A stretch of DNA of 64,000 nt from JANOSH01 sp031415695 (GCA_031415695.1 JANOSH010000001.1:76358-140357), one strand, 5' to 3'. Counted from the stretch's first letter, positions 17,621-27,426 are shown. The notes: a model not told the origin generated them from the letters alone. A program made the numbers and translations.

Positions 17621-20524
17621 GTGCTCCACGCGGCTTGGCGCGATGGGCTTGTGGTCTTTGGTTATCGCGGCCGAATTCTCGACAGCAAGTCGGTGGCGTC
17701 GTTCGCATCAACCCTCTTTGTCGGTGCGAAGCGCTCGACCACCTTTCCGGTAACGCTGTATCCGCCCGGACGGGTCGGGTCCTTTACTGTCGAGGCCCTG
17801 ACCATTCCGGTTGCTGACGCGGCCGAAGCATTCCTGCTGCGCGATTGGGTGCCGTGGCGAAGCCTCAGCCCATCACTCGCGTGGTTTGCGCGAGTTGCCG
17901 CGTTGGCACGTGACGTAACAACAGCTGGGCTCGTTGTGCCAGCTGCCGACAATTCCGGGGTCTTTTGGTGGCAGCCCATAGCAACCGATGTTGTTGCCCG
18001 AGAGCTAGTGGCACTCACCGAGTCGATGCCCGAAGTGGTCATGACGCTCACCGTCGGACAGGCACCGTGGCAGATCACGCATTCAGCCGTGTGTGCGTTC
18101 ACCACCGACGCTGTACACGTGGCGTTGTACGACGCCCCGCTGCCCGATCCCGCGCCCGGCCAACGCAAGCCGATCGAGAAAGCAGCCCGCCGAATCATCA
18201 CGAGTTTGGCCACGGGCGAACAGACCGGCTCGTCGGCTGGGCCAGCCGACCGTGCCGCCGGCGAACGATGGGCGGTTGCGCTGCAACGTTGGGCATCACC
18301 GGTAACGGGACGATCGCCATTAGCCGATCTTGAAACCACGGTACGCCTTGTTCCACCTGACGACGTCGAGACCGATATCGACGACTTCGACGAGGTTCCG
18401 TGGGTCATCGAGATTTCGGTCGCGCCGCGCAACGACCCGAGTCTGGTGGTCAACATTGGTGATTTGTGGGCTGGTACCGGGCGCCAACGTCTGCTGCTCG
18501 ATCAAGAAGCCGCCGAGACATTGGCGCGCCTAGTCGCGGTTCGTATTTGCCGAGTCGCTCCGACGCTGACGCCGCAGCTCAACGGTGAGCGACCCTCGCA
18601 TGCTGCGCTCGATATCGACGGTGTCATGGCGTTCATGGCCATCGATGCCCCTGCTCTTAAGAAGGCCGGCATTCGGGTGCTCGTGCCGGGGTGGTGGGGC
18701 ACCTCATCGACCGCAAGCGTGCTCGGGCAGGCCCGGCCCGCAACGGAGGCGCCGATCGTGCCGGGCGGGTTGGATCTGGCATCGGTTGTGGCGATCGACT
18801 GGCATGTCGCTCTCGACGGTGAGCCGTTGACCGCAAGCGAACTGCGGCGGTTGTCGCTCGCCAAACACGACTTGGTTCACCTTCGCGGTAAATGGGTTGC
18901 CTTCAACCCGGACCAGGTGCAACAGGTTCTCGCCGCCGTTGGCCGACGCCGCACCGAGCAGGCAGTCGTCAGCGCTGTTGGCGTTTTGCAGGCCGCGTCG
19001 GAGGTGGCCGTCGTTGGTCAGGACTGGATCGCCGAACTTCTCAACGGCCTGCCCGACGAGCGTCTCACCCCACTTGCCGACCCACCCGGCTTCACCGGTC
19101 AACTACGGCCGTATCAAAACCGTGGGCTTGGCTGGTTGGCGTTCCTCGACCGGCTGCACCTAGGCGGTTGTCTCGCCGACGACATGGGCCTCGGCAAGAC
19201 GGCACAACTTCTTGCGTTGATGTTGCACGAACGAGCGACCCAAACTGTCGGGCCGACGCTTGTGGTCTGCCCGCTATCGGTCGTAAGAAACTGGGAGACC
19301 GAATCCGAACGATTCGCGCCCCAGTTGCGGGTGGTGGTTCACCATGGCGCAGGCCGACAACGCGCCGAGGACTTCGCCGAGCAGATCGAAGGCGCCGACT
19401 TGGTGATCACGACCTACGCGCTAGCAGCACGAGACGTTGACACCCTGTCCAAAACGGCGTGGCGTCGACTGGTGGCCGACGAAGCCCAGCAGGTGAAGAA
19501 CCCGGTGACCGCTGCGGCTAAGGCGTTGCGACGCATTCCCGCTCGCACAAAACTTGCGCTCACCGGAACCCCCGTCGAGAACCGTTTGTCGGAGCTATGG
19601 GCAATTTGTGACCTGGTCAATCCAGGCCTACTCGGTACCGCATCGTCGTTTCGGCACCGGTTCGCTATTCCAATCGAACGTCACCGCGACGCCGACATCA
19701 CGAGTCAACTTCGAGCGTTGGTTCAGCCGTTCCTTTTGCGTCGCTCGAAATCCGACCCGACCCTGGTGCCGGAACTGCCGCCCAAGGTGGAACAGGTGGC
19801 GTGGGCGCAGCTCACTCGTGAGCAGGCCGGGTTGTATCAATCGGTGGTGGATGTTCTGCTCGCTCGACTCGACAAGCTCGATGGTGGTAGCCAGATCGAC
19901 CGGCGCGGCGCAATCCTGGCCGCACTTACCCGGCTCAAGCAGATCTGCAATCACCCGGTGCACTACCTCGGCGACGGCGGGAGGCTCGACGGACGCTCGG
20001 GCAAACTTGCTCGCTTCGACGAGTTGATCGACGATGCCTTGGAAGCCGACGAACGGGTACTGGTCTTTACGCAGTATCGGGAGATGGGCCTGTTGCTGCA
20101 ACGCAGTATTTCGGACCGACTCGACATCGCCGCACCCTTCCTGCATGGTGGCGTATCGAAGGCTCGACGCGATCAGATGGTCGACAGATTCCAGTCGCAC
20201 GAAGCCGGGCCCATTTTGCTGGTAAGCCTCAAAGCTGGTGGAAGTGGCCTCAACCTCACTGCCGCCAGCCATGTCATTCACTACGACCGATGGTGGAACC
20301 CCGCTGTCGAAAATCAGGCCAGCGACCGGGCCTGGCGCATTGGTCAGAAGCGTTCGGTTCTCGTGAGCAAACTCGTGTGCCAAGGCACTGTCGAGGAACG
20401 AATCGACGCGCTTATCGCGGGTAAGCGCGACCTGGCCGATCGGGTCGTCGGTGCCGACGAAGCATTCCTCACCGAGCTGTCGACCGAAGAAATTCGCGAT
20501 CTCATTCGACTGCGCGACCGATGA
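17621..20524 (+). CDS. SNF2-family DNA translocase/helicase
   Basis: The protein has 967 residues. The N-terminal half is a family-specific region starting MLHAAWRDGLVVFG. The C-terminal half carries the SNF2 motor: ADDMGLGKTAQL (Walker A, near 520-530), VADEAQQVKN (motif II), LTGTPVENRLSELW (motif III), and SHVIHYDRWWNPAVENQA with RAWRIGQ (motifs V/VI). The GTG start is supported by MLHAAW, a common opening in actinobacterial homologues. The stop overlaps the ATG of a SWIM zinc-finger gene by ATGA, a widespread pairing suggesting a two-subunit machine acting on protein-DNA complexes or stalled transcription. The exact role is unknown. Confidence 0.9.
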   Translation: MLHAAWRDGLVVFGYRGRILDSKSVASFASTLFVGAKRSTTFPVTLYPPGRVGSFTVEALTIPVADAAEAFLLRDWVPWRSLSPSLAWFARVAALARDVTTAGLVVPAADNSGVFWWQPIATDVVARELVALTESMPEVVMTLTVGQAPWQITHSAVCAFTTDAVHVALYDAPLPDPAPGQRKPIEKAARRIITSLATGEQTGSSAGPADRAAGERWAVALQRWASPVTGRSPLADLETTVRLVPPDDVETDIDDFDEVPWVIEISVAPRNDPSLVVNIGDLWAGTGRQRLLLDQEAAETLARLVAVRICRVAPTLTPQLNGERPSHAALDIDGVMAFMAIDAPALKKAGIRVLVPGWWGTSSTASVLGQARPATEAPIVPGGLDLASVVAIDWHVALDGEPLTASELRRLSLAKHDLVHLRGKWVAFNPDQVQQVLAAVGRRRTEQAVVSAVGVLQAASEVAVVGQDWIAELLNGLPDERLTPLADPPGFTGQLRPYQNRGLGWLAFLDRLHLGGCLADDMGLGKTAQLLALMLHERATQTVGPTLVVCPLSVVRNWETESERFAPQLRVVVHHGAGRQRAEDFAEQIEGADLVITTYALAARDVDTLSKTAWRRLVADEAQQVKNPVTAAAKALRRIPARTKLALTGTPVENRLSELWAICDLVNPGLLGTASSFRHRFAIPIERHRDADITSQLRALVQPFLLRRSKSDPTLVPELPPKVEQVAWAQLTREQAGLYQSVVDVLLARLDKLDGGSQIDRRGAILAALTRLKQICNHPVHYLGDGGRLDGRSGKLARFDELIDDALEADERVLVFTQYREMGLLLQRSISDRLDIAAPFLHGGVSKARRDQMVDRFQSHEAGPILLVSLKAGGSGLNLTAASHVIHYDRWWNPAVENQASDRAWRIGQKRSVLVSKLVCQGTVEERIDALIAGKRDLADRVVGADEAFLTELSTEEIRDLIRLRDR

Positions 20525-21120
20525 AACCGCCGGGCCCGGTTACACAACACGTCGGACGCTTGTTGGCGCAACGAGCCGACAGCTTGCGCCTCGTCAAGGG
20601 CTACGAGTTGTGGGACGACTCGTGCGTGCGGGATCTTGTCGTCACGACGGGCGGTATTAATGCCGTCGTACTTGGATCGCGTCCTTCGCCATATGAAGTC
20701 ACCATCAACTGGGCCGATTCCGATTGGCCCGACGATGCCCGAGACCTTCGATTTCGGTGCGACTGTCCCGATTGGGGCGACCCCTGCAAGCACGCAATCG
20801 CCGTGGCGTTGGCCGCCGCGTCACAAGCTGACAGCGACGACAGGGACGTTGACGACGTTGATTTCAGCCGGGCGGCGCGGCCCGAACCGACGCCCTTGCC
20901 CATTGTCGATGATCGACAATCTTGGGCCGAACACCTCGCGGCACCGAACCGGGCCACATCGCTCGATCACTGGCTTGGCGATACCCCTGAACCGCGTCGG
21001 CGAATCAATGTGGACGGCGACCCCCTTGAGCACTACGTTGGCCTCGGCCCTCTGGTAGTCGATGGAGTCGACCTGGCACCAGCAATCCAGTTGTTGATCT
21101 TTCGGCTTATTGAGAGTTAG
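20521..21120 (+). CDS. SWIM zinc-finger protein, partner of the SNF2 protein
   Basis: The 199-residue protein contains CDCPDWGDPCKHAIAVALA, the CxCx(n)CxH zinc ligand set of the SWIM domain, near residues 80-98. SWIM domains bind DNA or protein and commonly accompany SNF2 ATPases. The ATG overlaps the helicase stop by four bases, so translation is coupled. No other domain is recognisable. Confidence 0.85.
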   Translation: MKPPGPVTQHVGRLLAQRADSLRLVKGYELWDDSCVRDLVVTTGGINAVVLGSRPSPYEVTINWADSDWPDDARDLRFRCDCPDWGDPCKHAIAVALAAASQADSDDRDVDDVDFSRAARPEPTPLPIVDDRQSWAEHLAAPNRATSLDHWLGDTPEPRRRINVDGDPLEHYVGLGPLVVDGVDLAPAIQLLIFRLIES

Positions 21121-21141
21121 CGCGCTACGAAAGGAAACGCA

Positions 21142-22785
21142 ATGACCGCCTTTCCCCCACCAGGTCCAGGGCATTGGGCACTCGACCGGTCGCACTATCC
21201 GGGTGGAACCACCCGGTTGTCCAAGCAACTCATGACCGCTGGAATGGACGCCGGCATGAAGACCGTTTTGGCCGAACTTGGTATGCCAGCGCAGACCTTG
21301 CGGGCGGCCTTTGTCAACGGGTTCATGTACACGCGCCTTGTGCCACTCATTGCACCTGATAAGCCCGCGACCAGGTTGCCTCCACTTTGGGTGCTCAAAA
21401 TGGCGACACGTCTACATCCGGAATTTCGCCGGCGAAACAGGTCGGCAGTTCGCAACCTCGCCCAGCCGCCCGCGCCCGCCGTCGTGGCCCGCTGGTCTAC
21501 CGAGCTGAAACCTCGCTTGGTCGCAACGAACCGGGCGTTCCAGGCGACTGATCCGGCCGAAATGACCGACGTCGCGTTGGGTGACCATGCCGATGCCCTG
21601 GTGTCGCATCTCGCCGAGATGGCCGAGCTGCACTTCTGGTTACACGGGTACGACCTCGGGCCTATCGCAATCTTTGTCTCCACCGTTCAGGGCTGGGGTA
21701 TTGAACCGGCGGAGGCTGTGGCGGCCTTGGCCGGAGCCTCACCATCGACAACCGAACCAAGAAAACTCCTGGTCGCGATCCGTGAGGAACTCACCTCCAA
21801 CGCCAACGTGCCGACCTCGCTCGACGACGTACGGCAATCGTCCCCACGTGCTGCCGCATTACTCGACGAGTACCTGGCCGATCGCCGCCATCTACTGGTG
21901 ACCCGATACGACATCGACGGACTCACGCTGGGAGAACTACCCGAGGTGGTACTCACCAGCATCCTCACCGCCGAACCACCAGCCCCTGACACAAGCAGCC
22001 AGACCGCCGCCCAACTGCGTGACCGACTGCCCGGCCAGCACCAAGCCGAATTCGATCAGCTGCTCGACATGGCGCGTTCGGTCATGGACATGCGAGACGA
22101 CAACGGCCCCATAACGTTCCAATGGCCTGCTGGGCTGCTTCGGCGTGCCCTTCTCGAAATCGGACGCCGTCTCGTGAGCGCTGGCCGGGCACGTTCCGTC
22201 GAACATGTCTTCGAACTCGATGCCAGCGAGATCGCCCCGCTGCTCAATGGTTCATCGCACCCAACGGCCGACGCACTGGCCGCCCGCGCCGCCGAACGAC
22301 ATGCTGAAGCGCTGCTGGACCCGCCGCCAACCCTTGGACCGCTAGAACCCCAACCGCCGCTGAGCGTCCTACCTGCCGCATTGCAAACCCTCGTACAGGC
22401 GGTTGAGGTAGCCCTTGTGCAGATGGGCATGAGTGGCACCTTGGCCGAGGATCCCCTCGCAGGCACCGGCATCGGCGCAACGCCGTATCGGGGCCGGGTA
22501 TGTCGAGCCGATAGCCCCGAGGCCGCCATCGATGCCATGGAACCGGGCGATGTACTGGTGATACGAGCCACGTCGCCGGCGTTCAATGTGATCTTGTCGA
22601 TCGCTGGTGCCGTCGTTACGGCCGATGGTGGGCCGCTGTCACACGCTGCGGTGCTCGCTCGCGAGTTGGGAATTCCCGCTGTTGTTGGAGCACGCGGAGC
22701 GCTGGGGCTGACCAACGGCGCGATGGTGGAAGTTGACCCCGTACGCGGAACGGTGCGCCTGCTTCAAGACCAGGCACACCGTTGA
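21142..22785 (+). CDS. PEP-utilising mobile-domain protein of unknown role
   Basis: The last 90 residues form a swivelling phosphohistidine domain of the PEP-synthase/rifampin phosphotransferase type: GDVLVIRATSPAFNVIL, then GGPLSHAAVLARELGIPAVVG with the phosphorylatable His. The first 450 residues resemble the central helical region of such enzymes, but there is no ATP-grasp domain. The protein therefore cannot perform the full phosphotransfer alone unless another subunit helps. The ATG is preceded by GAAAGGAAACGCA, a good ribosome site, 21 bases after the SWIM gene, so it may belong to the same transcript. A second protein of this type lies at 33331-34986. Confidence 0.75.
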   Translation: MTAFPPPGPGHWALDRSHYPGGTTRLSKQLMTAGMDAGMKTVLAELGMPAQTLRAAFVNGFMYTRLVPLIAPDKPATRLPPLWVLKMATRLHPEFRRRNRSAVRNLAQPPAPAVVARWSTELKPRLVATNRAFQATDPAEMTDVALGDHADALVSHLAEMAELHFWLHGYDLGPIAIFVSTVQGWGIEPAEAVAALAGASPSTTEPRKLLVAIREELTSNANVPTSLDDVRQSSPRAAALLDEYLADRRHLLVTRYDIDGLTLGELPEVVLTSILTAEPPAPDTSSQTAAQLRDRLPGQHQAEFDQLLDMARSVMDMRDDNGPITFQWPAGLLRRALLEIGRRLVSAGRARSVEHVFELDASEIAPLLNGSSHPTADALAARAAERHAEALLDPPPTLGPLEPQPPLSVLPAALQTLVQAVEVALVQMGMSGTLAEDPLAGTGIGATPYRGRVCRADSPEAAIDAMEPGDVLVIRATSPAFNVILSIAGAVVTADGGPLSHAAVLARELGIPAVVGARGALGLTNGAMVEVDPVRGTVRLLQDQAHR

Positions 22786-22843
22786 CACGCCACAGATCAC
22801 AACCACTTACGGTGGCAACTATCGGTCACTCAACGTGGGGACT

Positions 22844-23407
22844 TTAGAGAAAGTTCTGAAAATATCTGCTTGGGGTGGGCCCCCGTTGACCTTGATACTT
22901 CGATCCGTTCACACCAGATCCGTACGGGTTCTCGGCTGGGGTGGTCATGGTGAGGAAGCTGATCTGACCAATCTTCATGCCGGGGTACAACGTGATGGGA
23001 AGGTTGGCGACATTCGCCAGTTCCAAGGTGACATGGCCATCGAACCCGGCATCGATGAACCCCGCCGTCGAGTGAATGAGCAGACCAAGGCGGCCCAGGC
23101 TGCTCTTGCCTTCGATGCGGGCGACTAGATCGTTGGGAACGCCGACTCGTTCGAGGGTGGAGCCGAGCACGAACTCGCCCGGGTGCAACATGAAGACTCC
23201 GTCGGCGGCTACCTCGACCAGTTCGGTGAGATCGCGCATATCACGCTTGACGTCGATAACACCGGCGGTGTGGTTTCGAAAGACCCGGAACAAATGATCG
23301 AGCTTGATGTCGACCGACGACGGTTGCACACATGCTGGGTCATACGGCTCAAGCACAATCCGACCGGCGGCAACCTGTTCGCGAATTGTTCGATCAGACA
23401 GAATCAT
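22844..23407 (-). CDS. dcd: dCTP deaminase (possibly dUMP-forming)
   Basis: The 187-residue protein starts MILSDRTIREQVAAGRI and contains QPSSVDIKLDHLFRVF, EGKSSLGRLGLLIHSTAGF and IDAGFDGHVTLELAN, the conserved trimeric dCTP deaminase core with the catalytic Glu in the last block. It supplies dUTP or dUMP for thymidylate synthesis. Actinobacterial members of this size are often bifunctional and release dUMP and pyrophosphate; sequence alone does not settle this. It is convergent with the PEP-domain gene and divergent from the downstream tRNA. Confidence 0.93.
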   Translation of the reverse strand: MILSDRTIREQVAAGRIVLEPYDPACVQPSSVDIKLDHLFRVFRNHTAGVIDVKRDMRDLTELVEVAADGVFMLHPGEFVLGSTLERVGVPNDLVARIEGKSSLGRLGLLIHSTAGFIDAGFDGHVTLELANVANLPITLYPGMKIGQISFLTMTTPAENPYGSGVNGSKYQGQRGPTPSRYFQNFL

Positions 23408-23475
23408 CGTCCGGAACCTTACCGGCTGGTTCTCGCCGACGTCGCCGAGCCGCGCTAGCCTGACGGAGTGATTCT

Positions 23476-23549
23476 GCGGGTGTAGTTCAGAGGCAGAACA
23501 TCAGCTTCCCAAGCTGAGAACGCGGGTTCGATTCCCGTCACCCGCTCCA
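23476..23549 (+). tRNA. tRNA-Gly (anticodon CCC)
   Basis: The acceptor stem GCGGGTG (23476-23482) pairs with CACCCGC (23539-23545). The anticodon stem TCAGC/GCTGA encloses the loop TTCCCAA, giving anticodon CCC. The T arm is CGGG-TTCGATT-CCCG. The discriminator T (23546) is followed by an encoded CCA (23547-23549). All arms fold without mismatch. The 3' end is the integration site of a mobile element, judging from its duplicate at 27742-27782. Confidence 0.93.
23509..23549 (+). repeat. attachment-site repeat, left copy (3' end of tRNA-Gly)
   Basis: These 41 bases, from the anticodon loop to the CCA end, recur at 27742-27782 with one mismatch (CCCGTC against CTCGTC). Short similarity continues about 20 bases past the CCA. 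A direct repeat of a tRNA 3' end is the classic footprint of a tyrosine-recombinase element. Confidence 0.75.
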
Positions 23550-23715
23550 GCACGTTTAGCCTGGTCAGACGCCGCAACAGTACCGCCCAGAGCAGGGACG
23601 GCCTGCCTACAAGGCTTCGGGGCCTGCGGCCTCTGTGCCCACCTCATCGGGCCACGGACGGCGCGATTGACAGCTACAGTCCCTTCCGGCAGCGCGCTAT
23701 CGGAGGTCTAATCGT

Positions 23716-26019
23716 ATGCGACGAGTTTTGTCCGTTTTGGCACTGTTTAGTTCGTTGGTTGCGGTAGTTCCAAGGCCAGCGGGGGCTGCGATCGTTGCTG
23801 GCTTCAGCGACACCGTGGTTACCGCGGCAACGCTGCCAACCGCGATTACGGCGTTGCACGACGGGCGCAAGCTTGTGGCCGAACGTCAGGGCGCGGTGCG
23901 CATGTTGCGGGCCGACGGCACCTTGTCCGGGGCCTTGACCACTGTGCCCAACGTATGCACTGAGAGCGAGCGTGGCCTGCTCGGAATAGCGGCCGACGCG
24001 GCATTCGGGTCGAATGGTTATTTCTTCGTGTTCGCGACGGTGAACGACGGGGGCTGTGTCAACCGTGTGATCCGGTACACCCTCACCGGGTCCGCGGTCT
24101 CGTCTCCGACGGTGCTGTTGGCCCGCATCCCGTCGCCGGCTGGCAACCACAACGGTGGCGACGTCAAGGTCGGCAACGACGGCCTGCTGTACATCAGCGT
24201 CGGTGACGGCGGCTGCTACGTACGGGACGCCAGCATGTGCTCCCGCTCCAATCCGGCTGCGCGCGACCTCAGCACGCTGTCGGGGAAGATTCTTCGCATC
24301 ACCAATACCGGCGCCATCCCGGGCGGGAATCCCTACGTCGGCACCGGTACGGCACCCTGTGGGGCAACAGGGCTGATCACCCCTGGTAGCACCTGCCAGG
24401 AGATCTACGCGTGGGGTCTGCGAAACCCATTCCGGATCGCGCTCGACATGAACTCGCCGGGCAGCCGCTTCTTCCTAAACGATGTCGGCCAGAACACGTG
24501 GGAGGAAATCGACGAGTTGGTGCCCGGCGCCGACTTCGGTTGGAACGTGCGGGAAGGAAGTTGCGCCAACGGTTCGACCACCGACTGCGGCGCCCCGCCG
24601 GCCGGCATGACGAACCCGCTGTTCACGTACCGCACCGGGGAGGCCGGCTGCTCATCGATCGTGGGCGGGGCATTCGTGCCGTCGACGTGGCCAAACTTCT
24701 CGGGCGGCGCCTATCTGTACGCCGACTACGGCTGCGGCAAGGTCTTCCAGATTTCGCCGAGTGGCAGTGGATGGGCTCAGTCGAACTTCCTCGACGCCGC
24801 CAACATCGTGCACCTCGAGATGATCCCGGAGAATGGCGACTGGGCGTTGTACTACCTGAGCTACGCGAACGGCGGCGAGATTCACCGGGTCGTACCCGAG
24901 CGCGTCGCCTCGCCGGTTTCGCCCGGGCGTCTCATCCCTCGCGCCCCGACGCGAGTACTCGATACTCGCATCGGGCTCGGACGCACAACGGGCGACTCGA
25001 CTATTTCGCTGACCCTGCCCAGCGACGTCGTACCAACCGAGGCAGTCGCCGTTGCCTTGAATGTCACCGTGACCGACCCGTTGTCGACCGGCTTCGTCAC
25101 GGTGTTCCCGGGCGGCACCAACCGCCCGGGAACGTCGAACCTGAACACAACAGTGGTCGGTGAAACGGTTGCCAACGCCGTCGTGACAACGATAGGGCCG
25201 GGCCGAACGCTGTCGATCTACGCGCAGCCCGCCACCCATATTGTCGTCGACGTCACCGGATACTTCCTGCCGACCGAGGGCAGCGCCGACGGCCGCTTCG
25301 TGCCCGTCGACCCTAACCGGCTGCTCGATACCCGTTCCGGGGCGAAGCCCGGCGCAGGCGCCCAACTCGACCTGCAGATCACCGGCCAGGGTGGCGTGCC
25401 GTCGACGGGGGCGGAAGCCGTGGCGCTTATCGTGACGACGACCGAAGCCGACGCCGCGGGTTTTGTGACAGTGTGGCCGACCGGTCTGACCCGGCCGGTC
25501 GCGTCGACCGTGAACCCCAACTATGCCGGCGACATCCGATCCAATCTCGCGATCGTGCCGCTGGGCACCGGCGGGAAGGTGAGTCTGTACACGCAGACAA
25601 GCTCGCATCTGGTCGTCGACGTTGCCGGGTATTTCACCGACAGCACAGCGAGCGTGTCGCAGAGCGGGTTGTACCAGGCGATCAACCCGGCGCGGGTGCT
25701 CGACAGCCGTGAGCCGGTAACCGGTCCTCGGTGGAGGCTCGGCGAAGATCGAGAGGTATCGGCCGCCTCGGTGCTCCAACGGCCCGGCGTCGCGGTGCTC
25801 TACAACCTGACGGCGACGAACACGTCGACCGGCGGATTCCTTACGGCCCATGCGTCGAACCTCGGGGTGCCCCTGGCGAGCAATGTCAACTTCGACGGGC
25901 CTGACCGGAATCGGGCGGCGCTGGCTATCACCACGCTGGCTGGCTCACCGGTGTTCAAGGTGTTCGCGAACGTGCCGACGGATGTCATCGTCGACGTGTC
26001 GGGATTCTTTCTGGCCTGA
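23716..26019 (+). CDS. secreted PQQ-type sugar dehydrogenase with three C-terminal repeats
   Basis: The signal peptide covers about residues 1-24 (MRRVLSVLALFSSLVAVVP, then PAGA). The next 370 residues form the six-bladed glucose/sorbosone dehydrogenase propeller: GLLGIAADAAFGSNGYFFVF, GNHNGGDVKVGNDGLLYISVGDG, YAWGLRNPFRIALD and NDVGQNTWEEIDEL, which include usual PQQ/calcium site residues. Three repeats of about 120 residues follow (roughly 400-520, 525-645, 650-767), each with a (V/L)LDTR or VLDSR start and an end like VVDVTGYF. Such repeats are common in secreted Acidimicrobiia proteins and probably anchor or bind outside the cell. The gene lies between the two copies of the tRNA repeat and so may be cargo of an integrated element. 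Confidence 0.85.
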   Translation: MRRVLSVLALFSSLVAVVPRPAGAAIVAGFSDTVVTAATLPTAITALHDGRKLVAERQGAVRMLRADGTLSGALTTVPNVCTESERGLLGIAADAAFGSNGYFFVFATVNDGGCVNRVIRYTLTGSAVSSPTVLLARIPSPAGNHNGGDVKVGNDGLLYISVGDGGCYVRDASMCSRSNPAARDLSTLSGKILRITNTGAIPGGNPYVGTGTAPCGATGLITPGSTCQEIYAWGLRNPFRIALDMNSPGSRFFLNDVGQNTWEEIDELVPGADFGWNVREGSCANGSTTDCGAPPAGMTNPLFTYRTGEAGCSSIVGGAFVPSTWPNFSGGAYLYADYGCGKVFQISPSGSGWAQSNFLDAANIVHLEMIPENGDWALYYLSYANGGEIHRVVPERVASPVSPGRLIPRAPTRVLDTRIGLGRTTGDSTISLTLPSDVVPTEAVAVALNVTVTDPLSTGFVTVFPGGTNRPGTSNLNTTVVGETVANAVVTTIGPGRTLSIYAQPATHIVVDVTGYFLPTEGSADGRFVPVDPNRLLDTRSGAKPGAGAQLDLQITGQGGVPSTGAEAVALIVTTTEADAAGFVTVWPTGLTRPVASTVNPNYAGDIRSNLAIVPLGTGGKVSLYTQTSSHLVVDVAGYFTDSTASVSQSGLYQAINPARVLDSREPVTGPRWRLGEDREVSAASVLQRPGVAVLYNLTATNTSTGGFLTAHASNLGVPLASNVNFDGPDRNRAALAITTLAGSPVFKVFANVPTDVIVDVSGFFLA

Positions 26020-26156
26020 TGCGTCTGCAGGGCTCGGGGCGGTTGTGCCGACGGCGTTCCGTCGGGCGCTGGTCGGCTTGTTACAGCGGGTTTCGCCAGC
26101 TTCGATGAACCCGAATCGGTCGAGCCTACAACGTGCCTACAACACGACCCTGGGAT

Positions 26157-26213
26157 CTAAACAGCAAAACGTGGCGTCGCATTGCTCCATACTCAGGAAG
26201 ATTTGCTGTTTAG
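26157..26213. promoter_or_regulatory. 12-bp inverted repeat upstream of AbiE-like pair
   Basis: CTAAACAGCAAA (26157-26168) and TTTGCTGTTTAG (26202-26213) are perfect inverted repeats 33 bases apart, ending 21 bases before the ATG at 26235. Type IV AbiEi antitoxins are known to repress by binding inverted repeats ahead of their operon, so this is a plausible autoregulatory operator. Confidence 0.45.
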
Positions 26214-26234
26214 CGTCGAGTGCTGAGTAAGTGC

Positions 26235-26699
26235 ATGGCAACTGCGACCCTGAATGTGCCATGGCTGCCAGCGGCTAGGCGCGTTGTCGACGGCCTTACG
26301 ATCGTACGCGGGGGTGACGGGAGGTCGGTCATCGAGGTTACCGATGCGGTACAGCTTGCCGAACTCCTGGCGGAGCGGTCCACGTGGCCGAACGGGCCGA
26401 CAGTCCACGGGTACATGTGGGGTCGAACGGTTTGGGAGATTGCAGCGCTGGTCGGTGAGCAGGCCGCACGAAACAAGATCGTTGTCGCCGTCACCGGTCG
26501 AACCGCTCTGGCCTATCTCGGGGTCATGACGACATCGTCGCCCCCTGACGTGCGTGTATGGGTCGACGCAGGCGACCGCGAACTTGCCGAGGTAGCGCCA
26601 CTCTTGGGATTGGAGCCGGCACCGGTCGAGGTGCGATCTTCACACCGAGCCTCGCCGCACCGAATTCGCTGCTCAACTCTGGAGGGTGATGCGAAGTGA
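26235..26699 (+). CDS. putative antitoxin gene preceding a nucleotidyltransferase remnant
   Basis: This frame encodes 154 residues starting MATATLNVPWLPAARRVV. It contains RNKIVVAVTGRTALAYLG and PDVRVWVDAGDRELAEVAPLL, but no domain that I can name. Its role is inferred from position: it is preceded by an inverted repeat, and its stop overlaps by GTGA the start of a nucleotidyltransferase frame, the arrangement of type IV toxin-antitoxin operons. The last 25 residues are of biased composition and may be read in a shifted frame, so the gene itself may be damaged. Confidence 0.45.
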   Translation: MATATLNVPWLPAARRVVDGLTIVRGGDGRSVIEVTDAVQLAELLAERSTWPNGPTVHGYMWGRTVWEIAALVGEQAARNKIVVAVTGRTALAYLGVMTTSSPPDVRVWVDAGDRELAEVAPLLGLEPAPVEVRSSHRASPHRIRCSTLEGDAK

Positions 26700-27426
26700 A
26701 GGCACATGTCGGTACCGCCGATCTTGACTTCCACCTGTCACTCCACCTTCTCGACGGCGAGACCGCCGACTACTACTAGGCCATCATCGACGGCCTGCGC
26801 CGCCTCGGGCTACAAGCCGACACCGTCGATGGCCGCCCAGTGAAATGGCGATGGCTCGGCATACACCGTGGCGTTCATCTTCAAGTCGAGTTCCTGTGTC
26901 CTGTTCGTACACGCGGCGGGCGTCCTGAAGCACCGGCAGTCAACACCCCGGCAGAGGCCAACATCGGGCCAAGCGGCCAGATCACCGCACTCGCTGTCGG
27001 ATTCGGCCGCCTCGTACCAGCCGACACCGTCATCGTCGAACGAAGCGTCGAGACCAGCCGTGGAGTCCTACGCTACGAATTCCCGGTTGCAGGGCTGACC
27101 TCCTGGCTATGCCTGAAAGCTGACGCCATCATGCGACGAGACAAACCCAAGGACGCCTACGACGTCGTCTGGGTCATCACCGCGCTCGGCCCCGAAGCTG
27201 CAGCCGCACTCGTCGCCGCCAGCCCACTACTGGCAAGCGAATATGCCGACGACGTACGAACACAACTTCGACGACTCCACGAATAGTTCGAGACCGACGC
27301 TCCGTCGGACCGCGCGCCTACGCCGACTTCCTCCAGCAAACCGTCCCGACAACTGCGCAACGATTCGCAATAGGTGCCCTCGCCCGATTCTGGAACGCGC
27401 TCGAAACCACGATCGAGCCCAAATAG
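26696..27426 (+). pseudogene. nucleotidyltransferase (AbiEii-like) remnant with stop codons and frameshift
   Basis: From GTG 26696 the frame begins VKAHVGTADLDFHLSL, containing the acidic pair of a nucleotidyltransferase core but lacking the usual 40-50 residues before it. It is interrupted by TAG at 26777-26779 (ADYY*AIIDGL), continues through EFLCPVRTRGGRPEAPA, CLKADAIMRRDKPKDAYDVVW and a second TAG at 27284-27286, and the true C-terminus (RAYADFLQQTVPTTAQRFAI...) is read in another frame to 27426. It therefore has an N-terminal truncation, a nonsense codon and a frameshift. Its partner is the upstream gene. Confidence 0.65.
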
